From the NCBI GenBank assembly GCA_022826945.1, contig JAJDTY010000023.1, positions 1 to 64,000 of the forward strand: a DNA stretch of 64,000 bases, read 5' to 3'. Origin of the DNA: Candidatus Binatia bacterium. Lineage in GTDB: Bacteria; Desulfobacterota; Binatia; Bin18. Within the stretch, counting starts at the first letter, position 1. Each line of letters begins with the position of its first letter. Both the position numbers and the translations under genes were made by a program. Positions 15,809 to 24,852 of this stretch are shown here, piece by piece. The notes under the pieces are model-generated. The model was not told where the DNA came from. It did no database searches and saw nothing but the letters and a program-made list of their open reading frames with translations.

Positions 15809-17491
15809 ATGGATAACAAGAGTCTCCTCGCTATTGTCCTCTGTATCCTCATTCTTATCGGGTATCAGTCACTGATCTCCTATCTTTACCCGCCGCCTGA
15901 CCCGCTCCAGCCCCAGACTCAACAGCCGTTCGTCGAATCGGAATCAGCCGCTCCTACGGGTCAACAGACCCCACTCCTTGTGGAACGCCGCCAGAGTGGT
16001 GTTGAAAAAGAAGAACAGACTTCTGTTATGCCCCAGCCCTCCTCAACAGCGTCCCCTGCTCCCGTTGAACAGGACATAACAGTTGAAACAGACGCATATA
16101 TTGCTGTTTTTACTTCTATAGGCGGACGTATCAAAAGCTTCCAACTCAAACAGTATCCAGTGACGCTCAACCCAGATAGCCCGCTGTCGGAAATGGTCAC
16201 CCCCGGAACTTATGGAGAGCTCCCCTTCGTCCTGAGCCTAAGTGGCAAGAATATCACTCTCAGTGATGATACGCTACCGTATACCGTGAAGGGGGTCGCC
16301 GCGGGAGAACGGCTCTTTGTGCCAGCGGAGGATGACAAGGATCTGGTATTCAGAGGGTCGCTGGCGAATGGGACAACCTTTACCAAAACCTTTACGTTTT
16401 CTGGAGAAGGGTACGGCATAGGTCTCAGCGTCGATGTCGCGCATATTCCTTTTACGGCTTCTACTCTCTCTTTGTCCTGGCTCGAAGGCTCACGTTCAGA
16501 AGGGAAATCCGCCTATTATGATGTCTACGGGCCGGTTGCGCTGCTTGGTCGGACCTTTGAATATGAAAACTCCTGGGATTGGGAGACCGGAGACTCATAC
16601 GGGCCGGGGGATATTCGTTGGGCCGGGTTCACAAACAGTTATTTCTTGGCCGGTATGATGCCGCAGGACATCGAAACGGCCCAACTCTTCTTTCGCGATG
16701 AAGACGAGACCCTGGAAACACGCCTCTCGACTCCCTGGAACGGGGAAGCTCTCTCCTACACCCTGTATGTCGGTCCGAAGGATACGGATGCCCTGAATGC
16801 AGTTGATCCGGCCTTTGACCGAGCCATCGACTTTGGCTGGTCCCACTTTATTGCCCGGCCATTAGTCTCGTTGCTGAGACTCCTCTATGAGGTGACCGGG
16901 AACTACGGCATTGCTATTATCTTACTGACTGTCCTGGTTAAACTGGTGTTCTTCCCGCTCAGTAATAAAAGCTTTCGGTCTATGTCGGCGATGAAGAAAC
17001 TCCAGCCGCAGATGGAACGACTCCGTGAGCAATATAAGGACGACCGACAAAAGCTGAACCAGGAAATGATGGAACTGTATAAGCGGTACGAAGTGAATCC
17101 GCTCGGTGGGTGCCTCCCCATGGTCGTACAGCTCCCGGTGTTCATCGGCCTGTACCAGGGGCTTTTGTACGCCATTGAATTGAGACAAGCCCCGTTTTTT
17201 GGCTGGATTGAAGACCTGTCTCAGCCTGACCGCTTGGGCGCGCTGGCCATTCCTTTCGTTGATCCTCCGGGTATCCCGGTACTGACCTTGCTTATGGGGG
17301 GATCGATGGTGATCCAGCAGATGATGATGCCAACCACCGGAGATCCGATCCAGCAGAAGATGATGCTCCTCATGCCGGTCATCTTTACGGTGATGTTCAT
17401 TAATTTTCCAGCCGGACTGGTGCTGTACTGGCTTATCAATAATATCCTGAGTGTCGCTCAGCAGCACTGGTATACAAAAACGTATGGATAA
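15809..17491 (+). CDS. yidC: Membrane protein insertase YidC
   Basis: YidC inserts and folds inner-membrane proteins, alone or with SecYEG. The 560-residue product has an N-terminal membrane helix (LLAIVLCILILIGYQSLISY), a Pro/Gln/Glu-rich linker, a large periplasmic domain as in Gram-negative bacteria, and the conserved C-terminal insertase core. The core includes NYGIAIILLTVLVKLVFFPL, a cytoplasmic coiled hairpin with YKRYEVNPLGGCLPM, and LPVFIGLYQGLLYAI. The stop codon touches a palindromic element (copy D). Confidence 0.96.
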   Translation: MDNKSLLAIVLCILILIGYQSLISYLYPPPDPLQPQTQQPFVESESAAPTGQQTPLLVERRQSGVEKEEQTSVMPQPSSTASPAPVEQDITVETDAYIAVFTSIGGRIKSFQLKQYPVTLNPDSPLSEMVTPGTYGELPFVLSLSGKNITLSDDTLPYTVKGVAAGERLFVPAEDDKDLVFRGSLANGTTFTKTFTFSGEGYGIGLSVDVAHIPFTASTLSLSWLEGSRSEGKSAYYDVYGPVALLGRTFEYENSWDWETGDSYGPGDIRWAGFTNSYFLAGMMPQDIETAQLFFRDEDETLETRLSTPWNGEALSYTLYVGPKDTDALNAVDPAFDRAIDFGWSHFIARPLVSLLRLLYEVTGNYGIAIILLTVLVKLVFFPLSNKSFRSMSAMKKLQPQMERLREQYKDDRQKLNQEMMELYKRYEVNPLGGCLPMVVQLPVFIGLYQGLLYAIELRQAPFFGWIEDLSQPDRLGALAIPFVDPPGIPVLTLLMGGSMVIQQMMMPTTGDPIQQKMMLLMPVIFTVMFINFPAGLVLYWLINNILSVAQQHWYTKTYG

Positions 17492-17546
17492 AAAGCGTAA
17501 ACGCGTTCAGCATCCGCATGTTATTGGAGGATACGTTTACGCTTTT
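17491..17546. repeat. Palindromic element copy D, between yidC and jag
   Basis: AAAAGCGTAAACG at 17491-17503 is mirrored by CGTTTACGCTTTT at 17534-17546. Read on the minus strand the inner part is CGTATCCTCCAATAACATG, matching the GTGTCCTCCAATAGA of copy A, so it is the same family in inverse orientation. It begins on the last base of the yidC stop codon. Confidence 0.85.
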
Positions 17547-17563
17547 CAAAGAGGAAAGACACC

Positions 17564-18358
17564 ATGAGTGCAGTTGAAGCGGAAGGATCGACTATAGAAG
17601 CGGCGGTTGCAGCAGCCCTGACCCAACTCCAAGCGGACAGAGAGCAGGTTGAAATAGAAATCCTCTCTCAGGCCACAAGAGGTTTCCTCGGTATTGGTGG
17701 GAAGAAGGCACGCGTTCGGGCGACGCTGAGAAATCCTGTTTCGGTTCAGGAGCCTGAACCTGCGTCTCCGGCCGGGATTGAGAAATCTTCTCAGAAGAGG
17801 GGGAGAGGAGCACGCCGTCGTGCCCCTTCTGGAGAATCGGCCGCTCAGCCCATGCCCGTTTCCAAGGAGACAGGAGAAAATGCCTGCCAGATACTCTCAG
17901 AAACCCTGCGTCTCATGGGCGTAGAGACCCCGGTCTCGCTCAATGTCCAAGGGGCAGAAGCCGTTATCAATCTTGAGGATACCGTCGATGGCTTACTCAT
18001 TGGGCGGAAGGGGCAGACGCTTGATTCCCTGGAATATCTGCTCAACCGTATGGTCGCCCGTGGAGAAGAGGAAGAGGCGCACCTCATCTTGGACGCCGAG
18101 GGCTACCGTGAACGTCGCCGCCAGAGTCTTGAAAGTCTGGCCCTCCGCTTGAGCGAACGGGCCAAGCGGCGACGAAAAACCGTTACCCTGAACCCGCTGA
18201 GTCCCCGAGACCGTCGCGTCGTCCATTTGGCGCTTGAAGACGACCCACTGGTGGTGACAAAAAGCATGGGTCGTGGGTATTTTCGTCGTCTCTCTATTGT
18301 TCCCGAGGAAGCCGGCAGTCCTCGCCGTGATCGAGATCGGCGGACGGCTCGCGCATGA
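17564..18358 (+). CDS. jag: RNA-binding protein Jag/KhpB
   Basis: The 264-residue product has the three Jag parts: an N-terminal Jag_N domain (ATRGFLGIGGKKARVR at about residues 38-53), a KH domain (DGLLIGRKGQTLDSLEYLL) and a C-terminal R3H domain (LNPLSPRDRRVVHLALEDDP). A basic, low-complexity linker joins the first two. Jag binds RNA and is linked to cell-wall growth and division control in Gram-positive bacteria. It usually follows yidC, as here. A purine-rich AGAGGAAAG precedes the ATG. Confidence 0.94.
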   Translation: MSAVEAEGSTIEAAVAAALTQLQADREQVEIEILSQATRGFLGIGGKKARVRATLRNPVSVQEPEPASPAGIEKSSQKRGRGARRRAPSGESAAQPMPVSKETGENACQILSETLRLMGVETPVSLNVQGAEAVINLEDTVDGLLIGRKGQTLDSLEYLLNRMVARGEEEEAHLILDAEGYRERRRQSLESLALRLSERAKRRRKTVTLNPLSPRDRRVVHLALEDDPLVVTKSMGRGYFRRLSIVPEEAGSPRRDRDRRTARA

Positions 18359-18364
18359 CCTGTT

Positions 18365-19816
18365 GTGTACGAGCATGATACGATTGCCGCTATTGCGACT
18401 CCCCCAGGCCAGGGCGGGATCGCCGTCATCCGAGTCAGTGGCGCGGACGCAGAAAGAATAGTCAGACAGCTCTTTCTCCCCCAAACGTCTTGGGAAAAAC
18501 TTCATTCTCACCATTTCTATCTTGGAAAGGTTCAGGACCAGCCGAACGGCCGACCAATTGATCACGCCGGCTTGATCCTGATGCGCTCCCCACACAGCTA
18601 TACTGGTGAGCATATAGCAGAATTGCACCTCCATGGCGGCAGTTTCCTGACTCGCCGGGTATTGGAGGCGATCCTCAATCAGGGAGTTCGGCTCGCCCAG
18701 CCCGGTGAGTTTACAAAACGCGCCTTTCTCAACGGCCACCTCGATCTCATACAGGCCGAGGCTGTACTCGACCTCATTCATGCGAATAATGAGACGGGTC
18801 TACATCTTGCCTGGGAGGATCTATCAGGCCGACTCTCCCAAACGTACTCGGCCATCCGGGACCGCCTCATTACCCAGACGGCCTACCTGGAAGCTTTTAT
18901 CGATTTCCCTGAAGACGATATCCCTGAACACAGCCAACAGGAGCTCAGCTCAGCCTTCTCTTTAATTCGGAGCGATATAGAGGCACTCGCAGCGACTTTT
19001 TCCCAAGGAAAAGTCTATCGAGACGGGATCAGGACCGCTATTATTGGGAAGCCGAACGTCGGTAAGTCGAGTCTGCTCAACCTGCTGGCAGGTACAGAGA
19101 GAGCCATTGTCACCAAGATTCCTGGCACGACACGGGACATGCTTGAGGAGACCGTGATCGTGAACGGGATTCCCCTCGTCATACGGGATACTGCCGGGAT
19201 TCGTCGGGCAGCGGATGAGATTGAGGAGATCGGCATCGAACGCAGCCTGTCCAGCATTGAACAAGCAGAAATTATTTTAGCACTTTTTGACCTCTCCCGA
19301 CCGTTTGATGCTGATGATGCCCTCATCTGTGAAAAGATCAAAGGCAAGAGGTTTATCCTGGTTGGGAATAAGAGTGACCTCCCTCAGAAATTTGATGTGA
19401 CCGACCTGTTAGACAGCCTGGATACTGAAGCGCAACAAACAGGAAACGTGTCCTCCAAATCACATAAAGCTTTTGATACGTTTCCTCTTCTTCGCACGGC
19501 CGCACTGTATGGTACTGGGATAGACGACTTAGGGGACAGCATACAAGAAGTCGCCCTAGGGAAGAAGCAATCTGGAGGAGAAGGTGAAGGGCCGTATAAG
19601 GGCGTTATGATCACGAAAATACGGCATAAAGTTGCTCTGGAAAAAGCTGCGGAAAGTCTCAAATGTGCAGAGCAGGGGTTGGCGGCAGGCCTCCCCCTTG
19701 ACCTGATCGCTGTTGATCTCCACGCCAGCCTTGACCATATTGGCGCAATAACAGGCCAGGTCAGCAGTGAGGAGATACTCGACCGCGTGTTTCAAGATTT
19801 CTGCATTGGGAAATAG
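18365..19816 (+). CDS. mnmE: tRNA uridine-5-carboxymethylaminomethyl(34) synthesis GTPase
   Basis: MnmE works with MnmG to modify the wobble uridine of several tRNAs. The 483-residue product starts at GTG (MYEHDTIAAIATPPGQGGIA), with the folate-binding N-domain (GEFTKRAFLNGHLDLIQAEA). The G domain has GKPNVGKSSLLN (G1), GTTRD (G2), DTAG (G3) and NKSD (G4), and the protein ends in the conserved FCIGK with the essential Cys. It is some 25-30 residues longer than the E. coli enzyme. Part of this is TGNVSSKSHKAFDTFPLL between G4 and the TAAL (G5) segment, which is palindromic element B. mnmG follows after 10 bases. Confidence 0.96.
   Translation: MYEHDTIAAIATPPGQGGIAVIRVSGADAERIVRQLFLPQTSWEKLHSHHFYLGKVQDQPNGRPIDHAGLILMRSPHSYTGEHIAELHLHGGSFLTRRVLEAILNQGVRLAQPGEFTKRAFLNGHLDLIQAEAVLDLIHANNETGLHLAWEDLSGRLSQTYSAIRDRLITQTAYLEAFIDFPEDDIPEHSQQELSSAFSLIRSDIEALAATFSQGKVYRDGIRTAIIGKPNVGKSSLLNLLAGTERAIVTKIPGTTRDMLEETVIVNGIPLVIRDTAGIRRAADEIEEIGIERSLSSIEQAEIILALFDLSRPFDADDALICEKIKGKRFILVGNKSDLPQKFDVTDLLDSLDTEAQQTGNVSSKSHKAFDTFPLLRTAALYGTGIDDLGDSIQEVALGKKQSGGEGEGPYKGVMITKIRHKVALEKAAESLKCAEQGLAAGLPLDLIAVDLHASLDHIGAITGQVSSEEILDRVFQDFCIGK
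19441..19488. repeat. Palindromic element copy B, in frame inside mnmE
   Basis: AGGAAACGTGTCCTCCAA at 19441-19458 is followed by TGATACGTTTCCTCTT ending near 19489. The arms pair except for a few bases and match copies A and C closely. It encodes GNVSSKSHKAFDTFPL between GTPase motifs G4 and G5 and keeps the frame open. Confidence 0.88.
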
Positions 19817-19826
19817 GTAAAGACCC

Positions 19827-21743
19827 ATGGACTATGATGTTATCGTTGTTGGCGCTGGGCATGCCGGGATCGAGGCGGCATTGGCTGCGGCACGTCTTGG
19901 CAGTAAGACCCTGATGCTGACGCTGAACCTTGATCACATCGGTCAGATGTCATGCAATCCGGCCATTGGAGGGATGGGCAAAAGCCATTTGGTGCGGGAG
20001 ATTGACGCGCTTGGTGGAGAAATGGCCCGCGCCATTGATGAGACGGGCATTCAGTTCCGTGTCTTGAATACGCGCAAGGGGCCAGCCGTTCGCGCAACGC
20101 GCGCGCAAGCAGACAAGGCCCTTTACCGGCAGCGTATGAAGAGAGTGGTGGAAACCACACCTAATCTCACCCTGCGCCAGGGCAGTGTGGAACGCCTCAG
20201 GGTTGAAAGAGGAAACGTGTCCCCCAATAGACATGAGATGCTGGACACGTTTCCTCTTCAGAACAGCCGAATCAGAGGAGTGGTCACTCAGATCGGCGAG
20301 TCCTTCTCAGCACAGACCGTTATTTTGACGACCGGAACCTTTCTCAAGGGTCTCATACACGTTGGCCTCAAAAATTATGCAGCGGGGCGGGCAGGGGACT
20401 TTGCCGTTGAAGGATTAAGCAGCCATCTGAGCGAGCTTGGTTTTCATATTGGCCGGCTCAAAACCGGCACATGTCCGCGATTAGACAAGCGAACCATCAA
20501 TTACGACATTTTGGAGCCACAGTGCGGAGATACCCCTCCACCTGCTTTATCCTTTTCAACGGAGGCAATCGCCCAGGAACAATTGCCGTGTCATATAACG
20601 TATACGAATGAGAAAACGCACCAAACCATTGCCGCAGGACTTGATCGCTCACCCCTGTATTCCGGCGTGATTGAAGGCAGAGGGCCGCGCTATTGTCCCT
20701 CGATTGAGGATAAAGTCATCCGTTTTCAGGAGAAGCCGCGGCACCAGATTTTTCTCGAACCGGAAGGGCGGGACACCGTCGAAGTCTATCCAAACGGCCT
20801 TTCTACAAGTCTGCCACTGGATGTACAGCTCGCCATGGTCCGTTCAATACAAGGGTTGGAGGACGCAGAGATCATGCGTCCCGGCTATGCCATTGAATAT
20901 GACTATGCCGACCCAACCCAACTCACACAGACTTTGGAAACCAAGCTGATATCGGGCCTCTACTTCGCCGGTCAGATTAACGGGACAACGGGATATGAGG
21001 AGGCCGCGGCACAAGGAATAATGGCCGGAATCAACGCGACAATGAGGGTTCGGGGCGAACCCCCGCTCATTTTTTCCCGAGATCAAGCCTATATTGGCGT
21101 TCTCCTAGATGATTTGGTCACGAAAGGAGTAGGAGGAGAGCCCTACCGGATGTTTACTTCTCGTGCTGAGCATCGGCTGTTACTCAGGGAAGACAACGCA
21201 GACGTGAGGCTGAGCGAATTCGGACGGAGAATTGGGCTCATAAATGAAGGATCAGCCGAGCGGACGCTCAGGAAAAAAGAAGAAATTGTCCAGGAAGTTC
21301 GACGTCTGGAGGAGACTGTACTAACCCCAAACGAGGCAGTGAATACCCAACTATCGGCTTTAGGTACGACAAAGATCAAAACGCCGACATCCCTGGCGAA
21401 ATTACTCCGCCGGCCTGAGTTGTCCTTTGGAGATATCCAGTCCATCAGCTTGTCGCCCACCCCCCTCTCCACGGGAGTTGGGGCCGAAGTGGAGATAGAG
21501 GTCAAGTATTCCGGCTACATACGTCGTCAGGAAGAAGGGGTCAACAGGGTCCGGCATATGGAAGAGGCCCTTATTCCGAGTGGAATTGATTATACGGATG
21601 TCCAGGGTCTCTCAAACGAAGTCAAAGAAAAACTCCTAACCCTGCGTCCCCGCTCGCTGGGTCAAGCGTCGCGTATCCCGGGGGTAACGCCCGCGGCCGT
21701 GTCGTTACTGGCCATTCACCTGAAACGCACTGGGGCTGCCTAA
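19827..21743 (+). CDS. mnmG: tRNA uridine-5-carboxymethylaminomethyl(34) synthesis enzyme
   Basis: MnmG is the FAD- and NADH-dependent partner of MnmE. The 638-residue product opens with [19 protein letters not shown], the FAD-binding motif. It has [42 protein letters not shown] and the C-terminal tRNA-binding helices with [17 protein letters not shown]. An extra [20 protein letters not shown] sits between two strands of the NADH/insert region and corresponds to palindromic element C. It stands between mnmE and rsmG, the common order near bacterial origins. Confidence 0.97.
   Translation: MDYDVIVVGAGHAGIEAALAAARLGSKTLMLTLNLDHIGQMSCNPAIGGMGKSHLVREIDALGGEMARAIDETGIQFRVLNTRKGPAVRATRAQADKALYRQRMKRVVETTPNLTLRQGSVERLRVERGNVSPNRHEMLDTFPLQNSRIRGVVTQIGESFSAQTVILTTGTFLKGLIHVGLKNYAAGRAGDFAVEGLSSHLSELGFHIGRLKTGTCPRLDKRTINYDILEPQCGDTPPPALSFSTEAIAQEQLPCHITYTNEKTHQTIAAGLDRSPLYSGVIEGRGPRYCPSIEDKVIRFQEKPRHQIFLEPEGRDTVEVYPNGLSTSLPLDVQLAMVRSIQGLEDAEIMRPGYAIEYDYADPTQLTQTLETKLISGLYFAGQINGTTGYEEAAAQGIMAGINATMRVRGEPPLIFSRDQAYIGVLLDDLVTKGVGGEPYRMFTSRAEHRLLLREDNADVRLSEFGRRIGLINEGSAERTLRKKEEIVQEVRRLEETVLTPNEAVNTQLSALGTTKIKTPTSLAKLLRRPELSFGDIQSISLSPTPLSTGVGAEVEIEVKYSGYIRRQEEGVNRVRHMEEALIPSGIDYTDVQGLSNEVKEKLLTLRPRSLGQASRIPGVTPAAVSLLAIHLKRTGAA
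20207..20258. repeat. Palindromic element copy C, in frame inside mnmG
   Basis: AAGAGGAAACGTGTCC at 20207-20222 is mirrored by GGACACGTTTCCTCTT at 20243-20258 with all 16 bases paired. The centre is CCCAATAGACATGAGATGCT. Length and frame are the same as copy A. It encodes [17 protein letters not shown]. Confidence 0.92.
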
Positions 21744-21746
21744 TTG

Positions 21747-22415
21747 ATGGATAAAGAAGCCTCTTCTCTCTTAGAGCAGGGTGCAGAGACATTGCGAATA
21801 CCGCTTACTCCACAGTCCCTTCGCACCTTATCCCTATATATAGATGAACTTCAGCGCTGGACTCAGGTCTTCAATCTTGTCGGTCAGTATGATGCGAAAA
21901 CAATTATTCGGAAGCATATTCTTGACTCTCTCGCTTTTTCGCACATTCTTCCTGAGCAGGGCGTTTTTGCCGACCTTGGGAGTGGGGCCGGGTTTCCGGG
22001 GTTTGTCCTTGGCGTAACCGGGCAGAAGCGGGAGGTCTTTCTCATTGAAACACGAAGAAAAAGAGCAAACTTTCTGAAACAGGCTGTCAGGACAACAGGC
22101 GTAGAGAATATACGCGTGTTCGAAGGGAGAGCCGAAGAGTTCGCACTACAGGATAGGAGACCCGCTTGGTTCGATACTGTTGTCACACGGGCGACCTGGG
22201 ATATTATTCACTTTCTGACCCTCTGTCTTCCGATTGTGAGGGAAGGGGGCCGTGCGGTAGCAATGCGAGGTCCCCGCAGGAAAGGCGGCGGAACAGCAGT
22301 AGAAGACCACTTCCCTCGTGACAGCTTCGTACAAGAGGCCATAAGTGAATACCGTCTCCCTTTTGGTGAAGGAGACAGATATGCCCTCTTTTTTAGAAAA
22401 AAATGTTTCACGTGA
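21747..22415 (+). CDS. rsmG: 16S rRNA (guanine(527)-N(7))-methyltransferase
   Basis: RsmG methylates N7 of G527 in 16S rRNA. The product of about 222 residues has a helical N-terminus, FNLVGQYDAKTIIRKHILDS, and the SAM-binding FADLGSGAGFPGFVLG. These are the family signatures. I start at the ATG at 21747; a TTG directly before it is the alternative. The last codons (CFT, stop) lie inside a parS site, so the C-terminus is constrained by the ParB target sequence. parA and parB follow. Confidence 0.95.
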   Translation: MDKEASSLLEQGAETLRIPLTPQSLRTLSLYIDELQRWTQVFNLVGQYDAKTIIRKHILDSLAFSHILPEQGVFADLGSGAGFPGFVLGVTGQKREVFLIETRRKRANFLKQAVRTTGVENIRVFEGRAEEFALQDRRPAWFDTVVTRATWDIIHFLTLCLPIVREGGRAVAMRGPRRKGGGTAVEDHFPRDSFVQEAISEYRLPFGEGDRYALFFRKKCFT

Positions 22416-22419
22416 CACA
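22404..22419. promoter_or_regulatory. parS: parS site 1 (ParB-binding), overlapping the rsmG stop
   Basis: TGTTTCACGTGACACA differs from the canonical TGTTTCACGTGAAACA at one base. The rsmG TGA stop lies inside it. ParB dimers nucleate on such sites to organise and segregate the origin region. Confidence 0.9.
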
Positions 22420-22430
22420 TTTGTCCGCCA

Positions 22431-22446
22431 TGTGTCACGTGAAACA
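22431..22446. promoter_or_regulatory. parS: parS site 2 (ParB-binding)
   Basis: TGTGTCACGTGAAACA also differs from the canonical site at one base, at the mirror position of site 1. Together the two sites form a larger inverted repeat with an 11-base spacer, just upstream of parA. Confidence 0.9.
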
Positions 22447-22517
22447 TGGCTCAATTCCTTCCCCAACTAACAGAAGATACACGACATTCTCTATAATCTT
22501 CCTTTGTTTCTGGGAAT

Positions 22518-23417
22518 GTGCTACTGAACCCTGTGGCCAAGACCATTTGTATAGCGAATCGGAAGGGTGGGGTGGGGAAGACCACAACGGCTATCAACCT
22601 TTCGGCCGCCATCGGTATATCTGGAGCAAAAACCCTCCTTATTGACTGTGATCCTCAGGGGAATGCCTCCAGTGGTGTGGGGGCGCGTCCTGGCGAGGAT
22701 GCGGCGACCGTTTATCAGTTCCTCCTCGGAGAGTGTTCGCTCCAGGAAGCGGTTCGAAAGACAGCCATTGAAAAACTTGACGTTCTCCCCGCCAATCATG
22801 ACCTGATAGGAGCGGAAGTTGAGCTCCTCAACATCGAAGACAGAGAATATCGCCTGCGGACTCTTATTCGGCAATATGGCTCTGCCTATCGCTATATTTT
22901 TCTCGATTGTCCACCCTCGCTCGGCCTCCTCACCGTGAATGCTCTGACCGCGGCGGATAGCGTCCTCATCCCCCTTCAGTGTGAGTACTACGCCCTTGAG
23001 GGGCTGCGATCACTAATAGAAACACTCGACATCATTCGTGAGAGACTCAATCCGGACCTTGCCATTGAAGGTCTGTTGCTGACGATGTTCGACGCGCGCA
23101 ATCGGCTCTGCCACCAAGTCGCCGAAGAAATCCGGGAATTCTTTCCTCAATACGTCTTTGAGTCCGTTATCCCCCGCAATGTCCGGTTAAGTGAGAGTCC
23201 CAGCCACGGTCTTCCTATTCTCTTGTACGATCCCTCGTGCCGTGGTGCGAAGAGTTATATGGACCTTGCTCAGGAGATGCTCAGGCGAGAGCCCGAAGAG
23301 TGGATTCATGCAGAGGGAGATTGCGGTTCCACAACAACGGTTGCAGCAACACCAGATACTCACACAACAATGAGCGTTCGCTCACTGGCAGAGGAAGAGG
23401 TGGTGAAGGATGAGTGA
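22518..23417 (+). CDS. parA: Chromosome partitioning ATPase ParA (Soj)
   Basis: ParA is a Walker-type ATPase that moves ParB-parS complexes along the nucleoid. The 299-residue product has the deviant Walker A KGGVGKTTTAINL, the DCDPQGNASSG motif and FLDCPPSLGLLTVNAL. The start is a GTG at 22518; a second GTG a few codons later is possible. A Thr-rich tail follows the conserved part. It overlaps parB by 8 bases. Confidence 0.96.
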   Translation: MLLNPVAKTICIANRKGGVGKTTTAINLSAAIGISGAKTLLIDCDPQGNASSGVGARPGEDAATVYQFLLGECSLQEAVRKTAIEKLDVLPANHDLIGAEVELLNIEDREYRLRTLIRQYGSAYRYIFLDCPPSLGLLTVNALTAADSVLIPLQCEYYALEGLRSLIETLDIIRERLNPDLAIEGLLLTMFDARNRLCHQVAEEIREFFPQYVFESVIPRNVRLSESPSHGLPILLYDPSCRGAKSYMDLAQEMLRREPEEWIHAEGDCGSTTTVAATPDTHTTMSVRSLAEEEVVKDE

Positions 23418-24297
23418 CGTTGCCGTACACGTAAAAAGACGCTCCCTTGGCAGGGGTTTGAGTGCACTGATTCCCAAGGGAAAATCACTCGATACTCCGG
23501 CTGAGCGTCAGGTTTCCATTTCCGAAATACGACCGAATCCCAGACAGCCGCGGCGCTATTTTAATGAAGCGAAGATTGCGGAACTTTCGAAGTCCATCCG
23601 CAACCAGGGTATTTTGCAACCGCTGGTGGTCAGGAAAATACCCCAGGGGTATGAGTTAATACTTGGGGAAAGACGGTTCCGTGCAGCGCAGCGTGCCCAA
23701 CTTGAACGCGTTCCAGTGATCGTTAAAGAGGTCAGCGACGCGGAAAGTCTCGAAATGGCGCTGGTCGAAAATATCCAGCGTGAGGAACTCACCCCTATAG
23801 AAGAGGCCCTTGCCTACCGACAGCTTATGGAGGAGTTTCATCTCACTCAAGAGCAGGTTGCGCAGCGCGTTGGTAAGAGTCGTCCTGTTGTGACCAATCT
23901 TCTGCGCGTTTTGAATCTTCCTGAGGACATAAAAGAGAATGTTGACAAGGGGACTCTCACGGTGGGCCATGCGCGCGCCCTGCTCGCGTTGAATGTGCCA
24001 GAGCAGCAACTGGAAATGGCCCGTCGCATTATGGCAGATGGTCTTTCCGTACGCGCAACAGAAACCCTTGTCTCACAGGCCAATATTATCGAGGGGCCGC
24101 CGGTTGAATCGTCTGCTCTAGAAAAACCGACGCTTATCCAAAGGACGGATGTTTATCTGAAGGCAGTTGAAGAAGACCTGACCCGAACCCTAGGAACCAA
24201 GGTGAGACTCGTTTCTCGGAAGAAGGGGGGAAAGATAGAAATTGAGTATTATTCCAATGAGGAACTAGAGGGGCTTGTACAGCGCTTAAAAGGATGA
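23410..24297 (+). CDS. parB: Chromosome partitioning protein ParB (Spo0J)
   Basis: ParB binds parS, spreads as a CTP-dependent clamp and stimulates ParA. The 295-residue product has the N-terminal box with IRPNPRQPRRYF, the CTP-binding GERRFRAAQRAQLERVPV, the helix-turn-helix LTQEQVAQRVGKSRPVVTNL and a C-terminal dimer domain. It overlaps parA and precedes the ATP synthase genes, an order seen in several deltaproteobacteria. Two parS targets lie 1 kb upstream. Confidence 0.96.
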   Translation: MSDVAVHVKRRSLGRGLSALIPKGKSLDTPAERQVSISEIRPNPRQPRRYFNEAKIAELSKSIRNQGILQPLVVRKIPQGYELILGERRFRAAQRAQLERVPVIVKEVSDAESLEMALVENIQREELTPIEEALAYRQLMEEFHLTQEQVAQRVGKSRPVVTNLLRVLNLPEDIKENVDKGTLTVGHARALLALNVPEQQLEMARRIMADGLSVRATETLVSQANIIEGPPVESSALEKPTLIQRTDVYLKAVEEDLTRTLGTKVRLVSRKKGGKIEIEYYSNEELEGLVQRLKG

Positions 24298-24416
24298 AAA
24301 GAAAAGGAGCGCTAAAGAAAGGGCAACTTGGAGAAGAAGTATTCCTACTTGTTCTTTTATATTGTGTTTGACCCAGTTTTGACTTTGCATTTCTATCGAT
24401 AGGAGACCTTCTTTCG

Positions 24417-24851
24417 GTGCTTTCTTTCCCACCAGACTGGACTTTTATAGCCCAAATCATTCTTTTTCTTATTGTTTGGATCTGCTTACGCCGTTTTCTA
24501 TTCGAGCCTAACCTTGTGGTGCTCAAAACGCGGGCACAGCGGACGGAGGGGGCAATGCGAGAAGCGGTGACAGTCAAGGCAGAAGCCGAGGCTATGGACG
24601 AACAGTATCAAACCCGACTCGCCACCTCCCGGGCGGAAGCACGGCAACGTGTCGACGCTATCTATAAAGACGCGGAAGACCAAGCGCGTTCAGTGGTTGA
24701 GGCAGCACGGAAAGAAGCCGAACAATCCATTGCCAACGTCCGAGCCAGCCTCTCTGAGGATATCCAGCGCACCCGCCAAAGCCTTGAAGCGCAGGTTGGT
24801 CAATTTGCCGATGAAATAAGCGAAAAACTCCTGGAAAGACCTCTCTCCTAG
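24417..24851 (+). CDS. atpF': ATP synthase F0 subunit b' (peripheral stalk)
   Basis: This is one of two b-type stalk proteins joining F0 to F1. The 144-residue product has one membrane helix near the start (FIAQIILFLIVWICLRRFLF) followed by a long charged coiled coil. Start is a GTG at 24417 behind AGGAGACC. It lacks the signal peptide present on the second copy downstream. Two unequal b genes (b' and b) in tandem are typical of photosynthetic and many deltaproteobacterial ATP synthases. Confidence 0.88.
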   Translation: MLSFPPDWTFIAQIILFLIVWICLRRFLFEPNLVVLKTRAQRTEGAMREAVTVKAEAEAMDEQYQTRLATSRAEARQRVDAIYKDAEDQARSVVEAARKEAEQSIANVRASLSEDIQRTRQSLEAQVGQFADEISEKLLERPLS

Positions 24852-24852
24852 T

